Part shown: positions 15,701-23,267 of the stretch, in pieces | Layout: every line of letters starts with the position of its first letter | How positions within the stretch are numbered: the first letter of the stretch is position 1 | DNA from: JBLNDG01 sp050261415 | GTDB lineage: Bacteria; Bacillota; Clostridia; Lutisporales; Lutisporaceae | Assembly: GCA_050261415.1 (NCBI GenBank) | Contig: JBLNDG010000156.1 | Coordinates: 1 to 23,979, forward strand | DNA: 23,979 nt | Direction of reading: 5' to 3' | Position numbers and translations under genes: made by a program | Notes under the pieces: model-generated | Told to the model about the DNA's origin: nothing | What the model saw: only the letters and a program-made list of their open reading frames with translations | Database searches by the model: none

Positions 15701-15915
15701 ACCGCTTTGTTGACATTGCCTTCATCCATCCAGGGATTCAGACGTTTCAAGGACCGCTCCAGACGCTTGACCAGAATCACTTCCGTCATGGAATCCCGCT
15801 CTCCCTGTTCAGGGTTCAGCTGGTCTCCATGCATGAATTCATAGCCCAATTTTTCTTTTATGTATTGTATCGCTGGAAGCTCTACCAGCGTTTCTTCGTT
15901 ACCGAGGTATGACAT
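12766..15915 (-). CDS. hsdR: type I restriction enzyme, endonuclease/translocase subunit R
   Basis: A 1049-residue protein, the normal size for HsdR. The N-terminal nuclease domain shows PDIVLFVNGIPVV and LECKSP (D149, E163, K165), the PD-(D/E)XK site. The motor domain has WHTQGSGKSLT (Walker A, 319-329), ADEAH (441-445), GFTGTPI (467-473) and the motif VI-like LLQAIARVNRTC. It uses ATP to pull DNA past the HsdM2S core and cuts distant from the recognition site. GAGGTG is five bases before the ATG and overlaps the stop of the HEPN gene. No frame breaks or lost residues are visible, so the subunit appears functional. GC content is higher than that of hsdS and the HEPN gene. Confidence 0.97.
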   Translation of the reverse strand: MSYLGNEETLVELPAIQYIKEKLGYEFMHGDQLNPEQGERDSMTEVILVKRLERSLKRLNPWMDEGNVNKAVRLLARPESLGTNLLEINEKIYDVLVNLTFALDQDLDGSGQKKYHTVTFIDWENPSNNEFLVTRQFKIQGPNEKAIPDIVLFVNGIPVVVLECKSPFLEQSKNEKMGKHEAYEQLRRYMDARGSEKVEGVPRLFYTNFFTGILNKYHAYAGTISSKYGHYAEWKDPYPFKKDTIEDVGNNGQNLFLQGLLEKKNLLDVMRNFLIYEADSESGTKVKKLCRYQQYRAVNKALDRLVHGKDSVSRGGVVWHTQGSGKSLTMVFLARKIRRIPELMDATIVVVTDRIDLDKQIYNTFVRTLSSITTPVRAESVSEMKDLLSKAQPQIIMTTIHKFQAEKEDTIILNDKNQGMALVFEKEFPVLTTKSNVIVLADEAHRSQYTGMAKNMRDALPNAAFVGFTGTPIDKEDKSTPRTFGSYIDKYTIQQAVDDGATVKIVYEGRRPDLHIKSDTLEGLFEQAFEDKSDDEKEAIKQKYANKRTIVEADSRVEDIAKDLLQHYKDQIYPNGFKAQVVCVSRDACVKYYNALNKHMKAITGEDLEVKIIFSGNLNDPPHLKEHFTTKEEQDAIIKRFTKPLDKDKLAFLIVKDMLLTGFDAPIEQVMYLDRPLKEHGLLQAIARVNRTCGEKKKCGYVVDYYGVTDFLEEALAIFDREELGQPMESLDSIYKQMLSYREAVMAMFVGVEKDNLDALVRKIEPEDKRAEFELAYKRFASTMEQILPAHVPTEHINDLRWLGYIRAAAKARFEPGKELDIADCGEKVKRLISEHLESLGVRQWIAPVTLFDSDFSSRMKTLKSDEAVASAMEHAIKNVIHVKMDDNPVYYTSLLEKLQQLLEETKNNWVERKKQLEEFINGHVEKGEQHEAKALGLTVDEFAFFETVKKYLTDTEETSANSVKEDAAEYISQDVIELSKGIAKDVADIIRQNYVVDWTTNLTKTGDIERAIYMLLNTQYFKQIKINVRKQLVQPLLMLAKKHYAVLD

Positions 15916-15924
15916 ATTTTCACC

Positions 15925-17688
15925 TCAACCCCTAATCTCATCTATTCTATCTCTATGTTCCTTAAGAATTTTAATATTATTTTCTCTAAATTCATAAAGG
16001 AAATTTAACAAATTCCTCATGCTTATACTTAATTCATCAGAGAAAGTTGGTAATGCATAGGTATCATCAGCTAATTCATAATCACCATAAGATTTTTCTA
16101 TAATACCTACTGGCTCTTCTTTCTCTCCACAATACTTAACCGTTATATATATGGTATCTGTTGAACCTCTCTCTGGGCATAGCCAGCCACAAACTTCAAC
16201 TTCGAGGCAATTCCCATTTGTATCGTATAAATTAGCAATTATCCCCTCCTGAAAACTTGAAATCTCTATATATTTTGTCTTGTTTACAATACTATCCATA
16301 TATTCTATTCTCTGATTAATTAACACCTCAAAATCTTCTTTTATTAGTAATAGCCCTTCGGCATTATCCATTACATTAATATATTTTTCTGTCCTATCTC
16401 TTTCGGATCCATGTCTATAATGTAATATATCGTTTAGCACAAATAATTTTTCTTTTGCCTGTTCTATATCATCAAAATCAATGTAATCAAAGATTTCATA
16501 AAGCGAACTATTTATGTCCTCAATTACTGCTGAAATACTACTTTTATAATCTTCAAAATAGTTAAAAAGTTCAATAACTTCATCATCTTCAGTAATTCGC
16601 TCCAATAAATCATCGATGTCTGGAAGTTCCTCAATATCACAATCCATAAGATAAAATCTATCCATTTCTTCTCTATAAAATTTCATCTTAAGTCTTTCTT
16701 CATTTGATCTAATCTTTCGATTAATCTCATTTTCTGCAGTTTCAAATAAGTTCTTCAGATTGGTTACATTTGTACAAATATCATTAAATAATTCCTTACA
16801 TATGGGTTTATTATGGGCAATCATATTTCTCATGTTAGAAAACTCTTGCCAGATATCATCGAAATTTTCTCCAAAAACATTATTGAACTTTTCCTTTTCC
16901 CATATTTTTGTAAGACCAAGAACATTATCATTAAGCACCTTGTTGGCATTTTCTTTTAAAACATTTTTTATCTCATTTATATTACCATCTATGGAATAAA
17001 TATAATCTTCAGAATAACTATCCTTTAGCATCTTTATTAAGTCAGTAATTTGAAGATTAAACAATTCTGTTTTTACATTTTTAAATGTATGATACTTTGA
17101 ATCTCTAAACCATTTACTAAACAATTCGTACCTTTCATAATATTCTGTATTAATTTTATTCTTAAACCAATCGACTCCATAGACTCTAATCATATATTCA
17201 TTTATGATTTCTCTGAATCTGTTTTCAATACTGTGCACTTGTGAATATAGGTACGAAGAAAGTCTTTCATTTTGAGAGTCTAACTGCCAATGAATTTCGT
17301 TATATATTCTCCCTAAAATGTTCTTTAGCTTAATCTTAAAATCATATAAGTTGCTTTCAAAAGAGTCATTCAACCCTATATCAGTTAAGTCATTTTCCAA
17401 ATATTCAAGAACAATAGTTACTACCCTATTTACGCTACTAAAAGTAGATTTTCCCAGAAAAATTTTATAGTTTTTGCCTTCTTTTTTAAAACTGGCTTCT
17501 ATTTCAAGAATTTCTTCCTCTCCATCTTGCTCTTCCAGTCCATAATATTCATATGTTTTATACTCATATTTATCTTCAGCAAATCCTATCTTACTTTTAA
17601 TTGTGTTGTACAAATCAAGCAAAATTGTATATTCATCATACTCATCTGGTTTCTTTAAACCTAAACATAATATTTTAACTTTTTCCAT
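15925..17688 (-). CDS. HEPN-motif protein embedded between hsdS and hsdR, candidate RNase effector
   Basis: A 587-residue protein from the ATG at 17688 (GAGG eight bases upstream; the frame also opens at 17706 without one). Numbered from 17688, residues ~153-175 read HSIENRFREIINEYM, then YGVDWF, a pattern like the first helices of Swt1/Apea-like HEPN domains. Residues 287-292 are RNMIAH, matching the HEPN R-x4-H catalytic motif, in the helix SNMRNMIAHNKP. HEPN proteins are usually metal-independent RNases or toxins. The N-terminal ~140 residues and the C-terminal ~290 residues (helical and acidic, then a beta-rich end with GIIANLYDTNG) are unrecognised and may be sensors. No ATPase motif is present, unlike PrrC/RloC. 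The gene is much more AT-rich than hsdR. HEPN assignment is moderate; the toxin role is inference. Confidence 0.75.
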   Translation of the reverse strand: MEKVKILCLGLKKPDEYDEYTILLDLYNTIKSKIGFAEDKYEYKTYEYYGLEEQDGEEEILEIEASFKKEGKNYKIFLGKSTFSSVNRVVTIVLEYLENDLTDIGLNDSFESNLYDFKIKLKNILGRIYNEIHWQLDSQNERLSSYLYSQVHSIENRFREIINEYMIRVYGVDWFKNKINTEYYERYELFSKWFRDSKYHTFKNVKTELFNLQITDLIKMLKDSYSEDYIYSIDGNINEIKNVLKENANKVLNDNVLGLTKIWEKEKFNNVFGENFDDIWQEFSNMRNMIAHNKPICKELFNDICTNVTNLKNLFETAENEINRKIRSNEERLKMKFYREEMDRFYLMDCDIEELPDIDDLLERITEDDEVIELFNYFEDYKSSISAVIEDINSSLYEIFDYIDFDDIEQAKEKLFVLNDILHYRHGSERDRTEKYINVMDNAEGLLLIKEDFEVLINQRIEYMDSIVNKTKYIEISSFQEGIIANLYDTNGNCLEVEVCGWLCPERGSTDTIYITVKYCGEKEEPVGIIEKSYGDYELADDTYALPTFSDELSISMRNLLNFLYEFRENNIKILKEHRDRIDEIRG

Positions 17689-17698
17689 ACATAGATCC

Positions 17699-18985
17699 TC
17701 ACACATTTATCAATACTCTTATCTTTCCAGTTAAGAGCTTTTGCATTAATCCACTTTTTAAAATATCAAATTTTCCTCTTTTTTTAACATAAGCATCAAT
17801 CTTTTCATCTATCTCTGATAGTATACTTGCAATTTTAATCTGCTCATCAAGAGGCGGAATAGCTATCTCAAAACCAGAAAATACCGTTTTATTAATAATC
17901 GGTACAGCCTGTGTGGAGATAAAGCTCTCATAACGCCAGAAATTGAAATCAATTGCATAATAAATATATTCATTACTATACTGTTCTCTACATACAATTG
18001 AATTGATCTGCTGGTTTGTACATAATTCTTTGCTTGCTATCCCTATCTTTCCAATTGTTGAACCAATACAAGTAACAAGTATACTTCCTTTTGGTAGCCT
18101 CCTTGTTTTCTCAAAACCAGACTTTGATAACATTTTACTTGTTTTTTCAATATACTTTTTGCTTCCTAAATCTGCAGGAGATACAAATAGATATTCTGAT
18201 CCGTAATTTCCCTTATCCGAGGTTTTGGGCGTATTTCCAGTTACAATATCCCCTATTTCTAAAAGTTTCTTTACTTCCCACCCTTTAGGAATCCGCCCTA
18301 CCTCCGTATCCCTAAACTCGGTATGCCCAATCCCCTTCGTCAAAAGCCTCTGCATTAATCCTTTTTTGAGTTCCTTTGTTTTTTCGATTAATACATCGGT
18401 TTGTTCGATTTGTTGGTCGACGCTTGAGAGGATGTCGGCAATTTTTTGTTGTTCAGAGAGCGGGGGAATAATTAATGGAAGATTCTTTAACTCATTTAAG
18501 CCTATCCTTAAACGTGTTGATCCAGTGCTATTAGCAATAGCATTTTTTCTAAAATATTCAGAATTTATCGAATACATAATATATCTACTATCACATTCAT
18601 TATTATCAACTTTTAAGCGAATTCCATCAGAACACATTAAATACCTGTTTTCATCATTAGGGATTATACAAGCCCTTGCTACAGGATCAGCCATTTTTGC
18701 AAGAATAATCTCACCTGGATAAATATTACAGCTTATCAACTCGTCAGCTTTTCTCTGCGATGTGTAAATCTTATATTGGTCAGAAAAATATCCATCACCT
18801 ATATTCTGAAGTTGAATCACCCTTATGCCATCTTCAGTATAATCACAAGATTTTAAATTTGAGCCAAAAGGTCCTCCTGTAAACGAATATTTGTCCGATT
18901 TATCTCTTATATCAAATACCCTACAAATATTCCACTCCTGCGGTATCTCTCCAAGCTCGGTCATTTTATAGCCTTCTCTACTCAT
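17699..18985 (-). CDS. hsdS: type I restriction enzyme, specificity subunit S
   Basis: A 428-residue protein beginning MSREGYKMTELGEIPQEW (ATG 18985; an ATG at 18991 lacks proper spacing). Two target-recognition domains are each followed by a conserved helical spacer: IPPLSEQQKIADILSSVDQQI...LMQRLLT and IPPLDEQIKIASILSEIDEKI...LMQKLLTGKI; the second half restarts with EVGRIPKGWEVKK. This is the classic duplicated HsdS layout. Each domain reads one half of a bipartite DNA target and the helices hold the two HsdM subunits. The start overlaps the upstream acidic gene. The gene is AT-rich relative to hsdM. The target sequence cannot be deduced from sequence alone. Confidence 0.96.
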   Translation of the reverse strand: MSREGYKMTELGEIPQEWNICRVFDIRDKSDKYSFTGGPFGSNLKSCDYTEDGIRVIQLQNIGDGYFSDQYKIYTSQRKADELISCNIYPGEIILAKMADPVARACIIPNDENRYLMCSDGIRLKVDNNECDSRYIMYSINSEYFRKNAIANSTGSTRLRIGLNELKNLPLIIPPLSEQQKIADILSSVDQQIEQTDVLIEKTKELKKGLMQRLLTKGIGHTEFRDTEVGRIPKGWEVKKLLEIGDIVTGNTPKTSDKGNYGSEYLFVSPADLGSKKYIEKTSKMLSKSGFEKTRRLPKGSILVTCIGSTIGKIGIASKELCTNQQINSIVCREQYSNEYIYYAIDFNFWRYESFISTQAVPIINKTVFSGFEIAIPPLDEQIKIASILSEIDEKIDAYVKKRGKFDILKSGLMQKLLTGKIRVLINV

Positions 18986-19250
18986 TGTCATCCACCCATT
19001 CTATACCAGTAGTCTCCTTCAATATCTGACGTGCTGCTTCTTCCTTGTCCTCAACTTTACTGGTTCCTCCGAAAAAACATGCTCCCTTGCTTTCAAGCCA
19101 CTGAAGCATTTCGTCAAGGAATTCTTCCCAGTTAGCATCTTCTGGAATTGTTATAGCTCCGTTTATATAAAAAGAGTTATCGCCTACTACATCATTGTCT
19201 TCCTCAAGTGTTTCTTCCTCAAGGCTCTCTTCAAATTTATCTGTTTCCAT
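18978..19250 (-). CDS. small, strongly acidic protein between hsdM and hsdS
   Basis: A 90-residue protein from the ATG at 19250, with GAGGGG ten bases upstream inside the end of hsdM; the longer frame to 19316 would start within hsdM without a ribosome binding site. Residues 5-20 are almost all acidic (KFEESLEEETLEED), followed by a predicted alpha/beta part (SFYINGAITIPEDANWEEFLDEML, split here: strand GAITIP, helix WEEFLDEMLQWLESKG, then ACFFGG). It contains one cysteine. Overlap with hsdS (about 8 bases) and a 4-base gap to hsdM mean tight coupling. It could modulate assembly of HsdM2S, or mimic DNA as acidic anti-restriction proteins do. No family is recognised. Confidence 0.75.
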   Translation of the reverse strand: METDKFEESLEEETLEEDNDVVGDNSFYINGAITIPEDANWEEFLDEMLQWLESKGACFFGGTSKVEDKEEAARQILKETTGIEWVDDNE

Positions 19251-19254
19251 ACTA

Positions 19255-20772
19255 TTAAATCCCCTCAAATCCCAGTTCTTCAAGATATCCATTGAGTTTT
19301 TCTTCCGTATCCGCAATCTCCATCTTCAAATCCCGAATATCCTGCAACACCTGCTCAATGTCGATTTCCTCTTCCTCCTCGGAGGTATCCACATAGCGGC
19401 TGATGTTGAGGTTATAGTCATTCTCTTTTATGGTATTCAGGCTCACCACGGCAGAGAATTTCTCCTGGTCTTCAAAGGCATCGAATGCCTTGGTGATGGC
19501 TTCAATATCCTCATCCCGCAGCTTGTTCTTGTTACCGTTCTTCACGAAGCCCTTGCTGGCTTCCACAAAGAGAATTTTGCCCTTCCGATCTTGCGGTTTG
19601 TTCTTGTTGATAATCAGCAGTGCTGCAGGAATACCTGTCCCATAGAAAATATTATTTGGCAGTCCAATTACAGCTTCAATCAGGTCATCCTTCGCAAAAC
19701 CTTCACGGATTTTCCCTTCGGCCCCACCTCGGAATAACACACCATGCGGAACGACCGTACCCATTTTTCCCTTGGCATTAAGGCTGGCCACCATGTGTGA
19801 TACAAATGCCAGATCGCCGTAGCTCTGTGGCGGAACACCATAGACAAAACGATGATATGGATCTGCCATAGCTTCTTCATACCCCCAGTTTTTTAGAGAG
19901 AACGGCGGATTTGCCAATACTTTGTCAAAAGTTTTCAGAACTCCGCCCTCAAGGTGCATCGGATTACGGATGGTATCACCCTTTCGGATGTCAGCCCCCT
20001 TCGCATTATGGAAGATCATATTCATCTTGCAAATCGCCCAGGTTGACAAATTGATTTCCTGGCCGAACAAAGACAGGTTCCGAGGATTACCGCCATGGTC
20101 ACGGACGTATTCGATGCTCTTGATCAGCATACCGCCGCTGCCAACGGTTGGATCGTAAATGCGATCCCCTTCCTGCGGCTTCAGTATATTTACAAGCACC
20201 TGAACCACTTCTGACGGAGTATAAAATTCACCGCCCTTGGCTCCACCTTCATCTGCAAACTCCTTGATGAGGTACTGGTAAGCATCCCCCAGCATATCAG
20301 AGCTTTCCAAATTGTCAGCATCCAACTGCATGGTATCAAAGAGCAGCAGCAACTGTGAAAGTTTCTTGTCACTTACACGTTCTTTGTCGTTAAAATTCGT
20401 TGTAGTCAGGACACCAATCAGCTCAACGTTCTTCGGCTCGTCTTCAATAGCCTTGAAGGCCTTGTCCAGTTCAGGGCCGATATTCAGATTCAGATTTTTA
20501 AGATTGTCCCAGCGAGCCCGTTCAGGAACGAAGAAGGATGCATAGACCTGCGGGTCTTCCAGCAGCTCTTCCACTTCATCAACTGGCATACCCTGTTTCA
20601 GAAATTCCTGCTTTTTAGTTTCTCTTTCGGCCCGAAATTCATCATTCATGCGTTTCAGAAATAGAAGATCAAATATATAGTCCTTATATTGGGCAGCATT
20701 CAGCTCTCCACGAAGGATGTCTGCTGCTTTCCAGAGGTTTGCTTCCAGTTCTTGCAATGTCAGTTTTGCCAT
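19255..20772 (-). CDS. hsdM: type I restriction-modification, N6-adenine methyltransferase subunit M
   Basis: A 505-residue protein from the ATG at 20772 (GAGGGG nine bases upstream; another ATG at 20778 is too close). The helical N-terminal HsdM domain (LEANLWKAADILRG) is followed by EFYTPSEVVQVLV, motif I DPTVGSGGML (~207-216) for S-adenosylmethionine binding, and motif IV NPPF (288-291) for adenine. It methylates the site recognised by HsdS to protect host DNA. It is the first gene of a leftward operon whose extended -10 promoter is at 20821-20849. Size and motifs are typical for an active enzyme. Confidence 0.97.
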   Translation of the reverse strand: MAKLTLQELEANLWKAADILRGELNAAQYKDYIFDLLFLKRMNDEFRAERETKKQEFLKQGMPVDEVEELLEDPQVYASFFVPERARWDNLKNLNLNIGPELDKAFKAIEDEPKNVELIGVLTTTNFNDKERVSDKKLSQLLLLFDTMQLDADNLESSDMLGDAYQYLIKEFADEGGAKGGEFYTPSEVVQVLVNILKPQEGDRIYDPTVGSGGMLIKSIEYVRDHGGNPRNLSLFGQEINLSTWAICKMNMIFHNAKGADIRKGDTIRNPMHLEGGVLKTFDKVLANPPFSLKNWGYEEAMADPYHRFVYGVPPQSYGDLAFVSHMVASLNAKGKMGTVVPHGVLFRGGAEGKIREGFAKDDLIEAVIGLPNNIFYGTGIPAALLIINKNKPQDRKGKILFVEASKGFVKNGNKNKLRDEDIEAITKAFDAFEDQEKFSAVVSLNTIKENDYNLNISRYVDTSEEEEEIDIEQVLQDIRDLKMEIADTEEKLNGYLEELGFEGI

Positions 20773-20820
20773 TATCATTTACCCCTCATATATGTAAAAA
20801 TTCGTTAATAGTCAGTTGTA

Positions 20821-20849
20821 ATTTTATCACATTTCGACTAAATTCTAAA
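20821..20849 (-). promoter_or_regulatory. candidate promoter of the hsd operon (extended -10)
   Basis: On the minus strand TTTAGA (20849-20844), a 17-bp spacer and TGA-TAAAAT (-10 at 20826-20821, with the extended TGn). It is about 50 bases before the hsdM start and appears to be the only promoter before the ten colinear genes. Confidence 0.55.
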
Positions 20850-20923
20850 GAATAATTGCCCTCAAATGCACACAAAATCCATTATGCCACCAAAGCCACT
20901 GTTCATGGGCTTTTTGAGTAAAA

Positions 20924-20953
20924 TTGGATTTCAATCTAAGTCAACGGTAATAT
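20924..20953 (+). promoter_or_regulatory. candidate promoter for the S23-like gene
   Basis: TTGGAT (20924-20929), an 18-bp spacer and TAATAT (20948-20953), 45 bases before the ATG at 20998. Confidence 0.4.
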
Positions 20954-20997
20954 ATAGTCATTGCCAGACATTTTTAATTCCAAAGGAGAGTGATGCC

Positions 20998-21396
20998 ATG
21001 CCAGTTATGTATGAAACCATAAGAGATTTTCGTTCTTTGCTTGTTTATCAGAAAGCCAAAGAACTGGCAAATGAAATATGTAAACTATCGGAAAGGTTCC
21101 CGCCGAGCGAACGTTATGAAAGCACCAGCCAAATACGGAGAGCTGCAACATCCGTGGCGGCCAACATCGCCGAGGGAAATGGCCAGCTTTATCCTACAAA
21201 GGAGTTGACCTTTATAAACACTGCCATTGGCAGCCTTGCTGAAACACGTTACTGGCTTGAGTTTGCCCATGACCAGGACTTTGTTCCTCAAGCCGAGTAT
21301 GAACAGTTGGATGCTCTGTGTCTTGAAATTACGAAGATGCTGTATGGTTATTTGCGGCGTGTGAAGCAGGTAATCGACAGTGGCGGAGCAGCTTAA
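20998..21396 (+). CDS. S23/Avd-type four-helix-bundle protein
   Basis: A 132-residue protein from the ATG at 20998 (AAAGGAG nine bases upstream); the open frame extends to 20866 without one. Typical family segments are DFRSLLVYQKAKELANEI, then QIRRAATSVAANIAEGNG, then LTFINTAIGSLAETRYWLEFA, then a last helix. These proteins form homo-pentameric basic bundles. They were first described as 23S rRNA intervening-sequence proteins, and the related Avd serves diversity-generating retroelements; many, as here, stand alone with unknown function. No reverse transcriptase or variable repeat is present in this window. Divergent from hsdM. Confidence 0.92.
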   Translation: MPVMYETIRDFRSLLVYQKAKELANEICKLSERFPPSERYESTSQIRRAATSVAANIAEGNGQLYPTKELTFINTAIGSLAETRYWLEFAHDQDFVPQAEYEQLDALCLEITKMLYGYLRRVKQVIDSGGAA

Positions 21397-21436
21397 ACAG
21401 TCTACTTAAGAAAACGCCAAAAATCCAACAAAATAC

Positions 21437-21466
21437 TTGAAAGCGACCAATATCCCTCGCTAAAAT
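21437..21466 (+). promoter_or_regulatory. candidate promoter for the 21514 gene
   Basis: TTGAAA (21437-21442), an 18-bp spacer and TAAAAT (21461-21466), located 47 bases before the ATG at 21514. Confidence 0.5.
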
Positions 21467-21513
21467 ATTATCATAAAATTAACATTATCTTGAAGAAGAA
21501 GGAGACTTGAGTT

Positions 21514-22245
21514 ATGGCAAAAACAAAAACAACTGTATTGAACCACGAAAAAATCGGAGAAATAATTCTTCCTGTTGATCAAAACGGAAAACCCAAATAT
21601 GATAAGCTGACTATTGAGTCTATCTTGCTTGCTGGTGTTTCTGTTTTGCAGCAAAAGCAGATAATCACTGATCCCGACAAGGAAATTCTGGAATACAAAA
21701 TCAAGGAAGCCAAAATTTCTATTATTGAAAACCTTGGCTCTCGTATCGCTTACAACCACAAGTACAATAACATTACTGGGGAGCCAGTGGATTTATCCAT
21801 TTCGTTTGATAGCATGAATGCATCGCTGGATGTGGATGACACAGTTAATTCACTGCTGTCAATTTTATGTGATATCACATTGAGCGTCCTCCATCCACAA
21901 AGTAATATCAAACGTGCCGCAGGAGAAGACTATAAAGGCAGCGAATGGGAAAAATACGCTTTTTCATTATTACCAGAGGAAAGAGCAACAAATGAAATCA
22001 TTGCAGGAAAATTGCGTAAGACCGCTTTGGATTATTTTGCAGAACACGTTAATCATAAACTCTCCGAGTTATTAGCCGAAGAGTATGGTGACGACTGGGA
22101 GGATTTCCTTGCGAATGATTATGCGGAAAATGTTTTATCAAGCTTGGATGATGTTGAGGAATTCAAGAACGGAGACTACATGGATGTAGAAGGTTACATC
22201 GGAGACATTATCTACAGCAATGACTGGGAAGAACATCTATCATAA
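21514..22245 (+). CDS. acidic hypothetical protein, 243 residues
   Basis: GGAG is nine bases before the ATG. The first ~90 residues contain NHEKIGEIILPVDQNGKPKYD and a helix (TIESILLAGVSVLQQKQ); the middle (LDVDDTVNSLLSILCDITLSVLHP) is hydrophobic and helical; the last third is very acidic (EEYGDDWEDF, then SLDDVEEFKNGDYMDVEG). It lacks a signal peptide and recognisable catalytic residues. No family is recognised. It has its own promoter (21437-21466) and a terminator (22251-22280), so it is an independent unit, placed among cargo next to the putative transposon end. Confidence 0.75.
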   Translation: MAKTKTTVLNHEKIGEIILPVDQNGKPKYDKLTIESILLAGVSVLQQKQIITDPDKEILEYKIKEAKISIIENLGSRIAYNHKYNNITGEPVDLSISFDSMNASLDVDDTVNSLLSILCDITLSVLHPQSNIKRAAGEDYKGSEWEKYAFSLLPEERATNEIIAGKLRKTALDYFAEHVNHKLSELLAEEYGDDWEDFLANDYAENVLSSLDDVEEFKNGDYMDVEGYIGDIIYSNDWEEHLS

Positions 22246-22250
22246 TTTGA

Positions 22251-22280
22251 AAAGCCTCAACCGCTGGGTTGGGGCTTTTT
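22251..22280 (+). terminator. intrinsic terminator after the 21514 gene
   Basis: AAAGCC-T-CAACC pairs with GGTTG-G-GGCTTT around a GCTG loop, followed by a T-run. It starts six bases after the stop codon. Confidence 0.88.
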
Positions 22281-22337
22281 CATACATAAAGAAAAGCTCT
22301 AAAAAATGAGTTCGCCAGTGTAGAGTGGATAACATAG

Positions 22338-22366
22338 TTGGCAATTACCTCCAAAAGTAATATAAT
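22338..22366 (+). promoter_or_regulatory. near-consensus sigma-A promoter for the 22435 gene
   Basis: TTGGCA (22338-22343), a 17-bp spacer and a perfect TATAAT (22361-22366), 68 bases before the ATG at 22435. It is the best promoter in the window. Confidence 0.75.
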
Positions 22367-22434
22367 GAACCTATCAAAACAAGTCATTGTGGTTAATAAG
22401 CCACCACATCATAGATAAGAAGGAGTATAGGAAT

Positions 22435-22902
22435 ATGATCAAAGGAATCATGATTGAAGAGGAGTTGGACAAGTACCTGTCCCATCCATTTTTCGAGCGG
22501 GTGAATGTGCCAAATATCAGCATTGATACCGTGCTGTCCATGATGATGGTTACACCAGAAGGCGTAAATTGCAACCTGTCTTCCGATAATATTAACGTTT
22601 TCAAAGATGACATGAATGAAGTGCCAAATATCCAGAAGGAACTGGATTACCTGGCCAAAGCTTATGAGGAGGAAGCGGTGTATCTCAAGAAACTGCACTT
22701 GCCAATGATACTTATTTGTGCCAAAGCCGCCATAGCTGATAAAATCAAAGAAGCTCGCTTCAAGGAGATTATCGACTCCTTTTTCGACTCCAATAATGCC
22801 GAGTATAAGAAAGCCTGTGGCAACACAATGAATTCTAAAATTAATGTCAATAAACGGATTGAAATCATGCTGGATTACTACAAGAAACAGATTGCTAAAT
22901 AA
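22435..22902 (+). CDS. hypothetical helical protein, 155 residues
   Basis: GAAGGAG (22419-22425) is nine bases before the ATG; upstream in-frame codons to 22387 lack a ribosome binding site. The protein starts MIKGIMIEEELDKYLSHPFF and is mostly helical, with the segment VLSMMMVTPEGVNC and a long helix around LDYLAKAYEEEAVYLKKL; the end is basic (NKRIEIMLDYYKKQIAK). No family is recognised. It has a strong promoter of its own and is followed within 26 bases by a short, apparently broken ORF that may once have formed an operon with it. Confidence 0.75.
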   Translation: MIKGIMIEEELDKYLSHPFFERVNVPNISIDTVLSMMMVTPEGVNCNLSSDNINVFKDDMNEVPNIQKELDYLAKAYEEEAVYLKKLHLPMILICAKAAIADKIKEARFKEIIDSFFDSNNAEYKKACGNTMNSKINVNKRIEIMLDYYKKQIAK

Positions 22903-22927
22903 TATATAAAGGAAGCAGGCGAAAGAG

Positions 22928-23234
22928 ATGATAACAAAAGAAATCCTTATCAAAAACCTGCAGGAACTAATTGAAACAACACACAACAACTGAATATTTC
23001 CTACGAGTCGATGGCGTGGATTACCCAGCAAAGGAGGTGCTACAGATAAAGCATATATCTTCATCGTTCCAATTATGGGTGGATGCAGCAAACTCCTGCA
23101 TTTTCTATATAATAATAGAATTTTCGGGAGTTACTACTATGCTGCGATTAAGATATGGCTTAAGCCATGCAACGCTTACGTATATGGATTCTGATAAGCT
23201 TAAGCATATGCTCCAGTTATCTCCCTTAATCTGA
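22928..23234 (+). pseudogene. probable frameshifted small gene
   Basis: An ATG at 22928 opens a 21-codon frame (MITKEILIKNLQELIETTHNN) that stops at 22991. A second frame, shifted by one base, overlaps it and runs to 23234 with sensible protein-like sequence at its start (TEYFLRVDGVDYPAKEVLQ). The switch would fall in the slippery ACAACACACAACAAC tract at about 22973-22990. Joined, they would give ~100 residues. The far part (from ~23090) is AT-rich and contains the 14-bp palindrome ATGGCTTAAGCCAT (23155-23168), so coding there is doubtful. A sequencing error or programmed frameshift cannot be excluded. Confidence 0.4.
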
Positions 23235-23267
23235 CGGAGTCCGAAGAGTATGCATTATGTCTACCCA

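Noticed and set aside
15925..17688. PrrC/RloC-type anticodon nuclease
   Set aside because: The location is similar, but there is no ABC-type Walker A or signature motif in the protein, so only a looser HEPN call is justified.
20998..21396. Diversity-generating retroelement suggested by the Avd/S23-type protein
   Set aside because: No reverse transcriptase, template repeat or variable repeat is present in the window.
22393..23091. 232-codon minus-strand frame
   Set aside because: Antisense to the 22435 gene, which has a near-consensus promoter and ribosome binding site; the hydrophobic composition is a by-product of the opposite strand.
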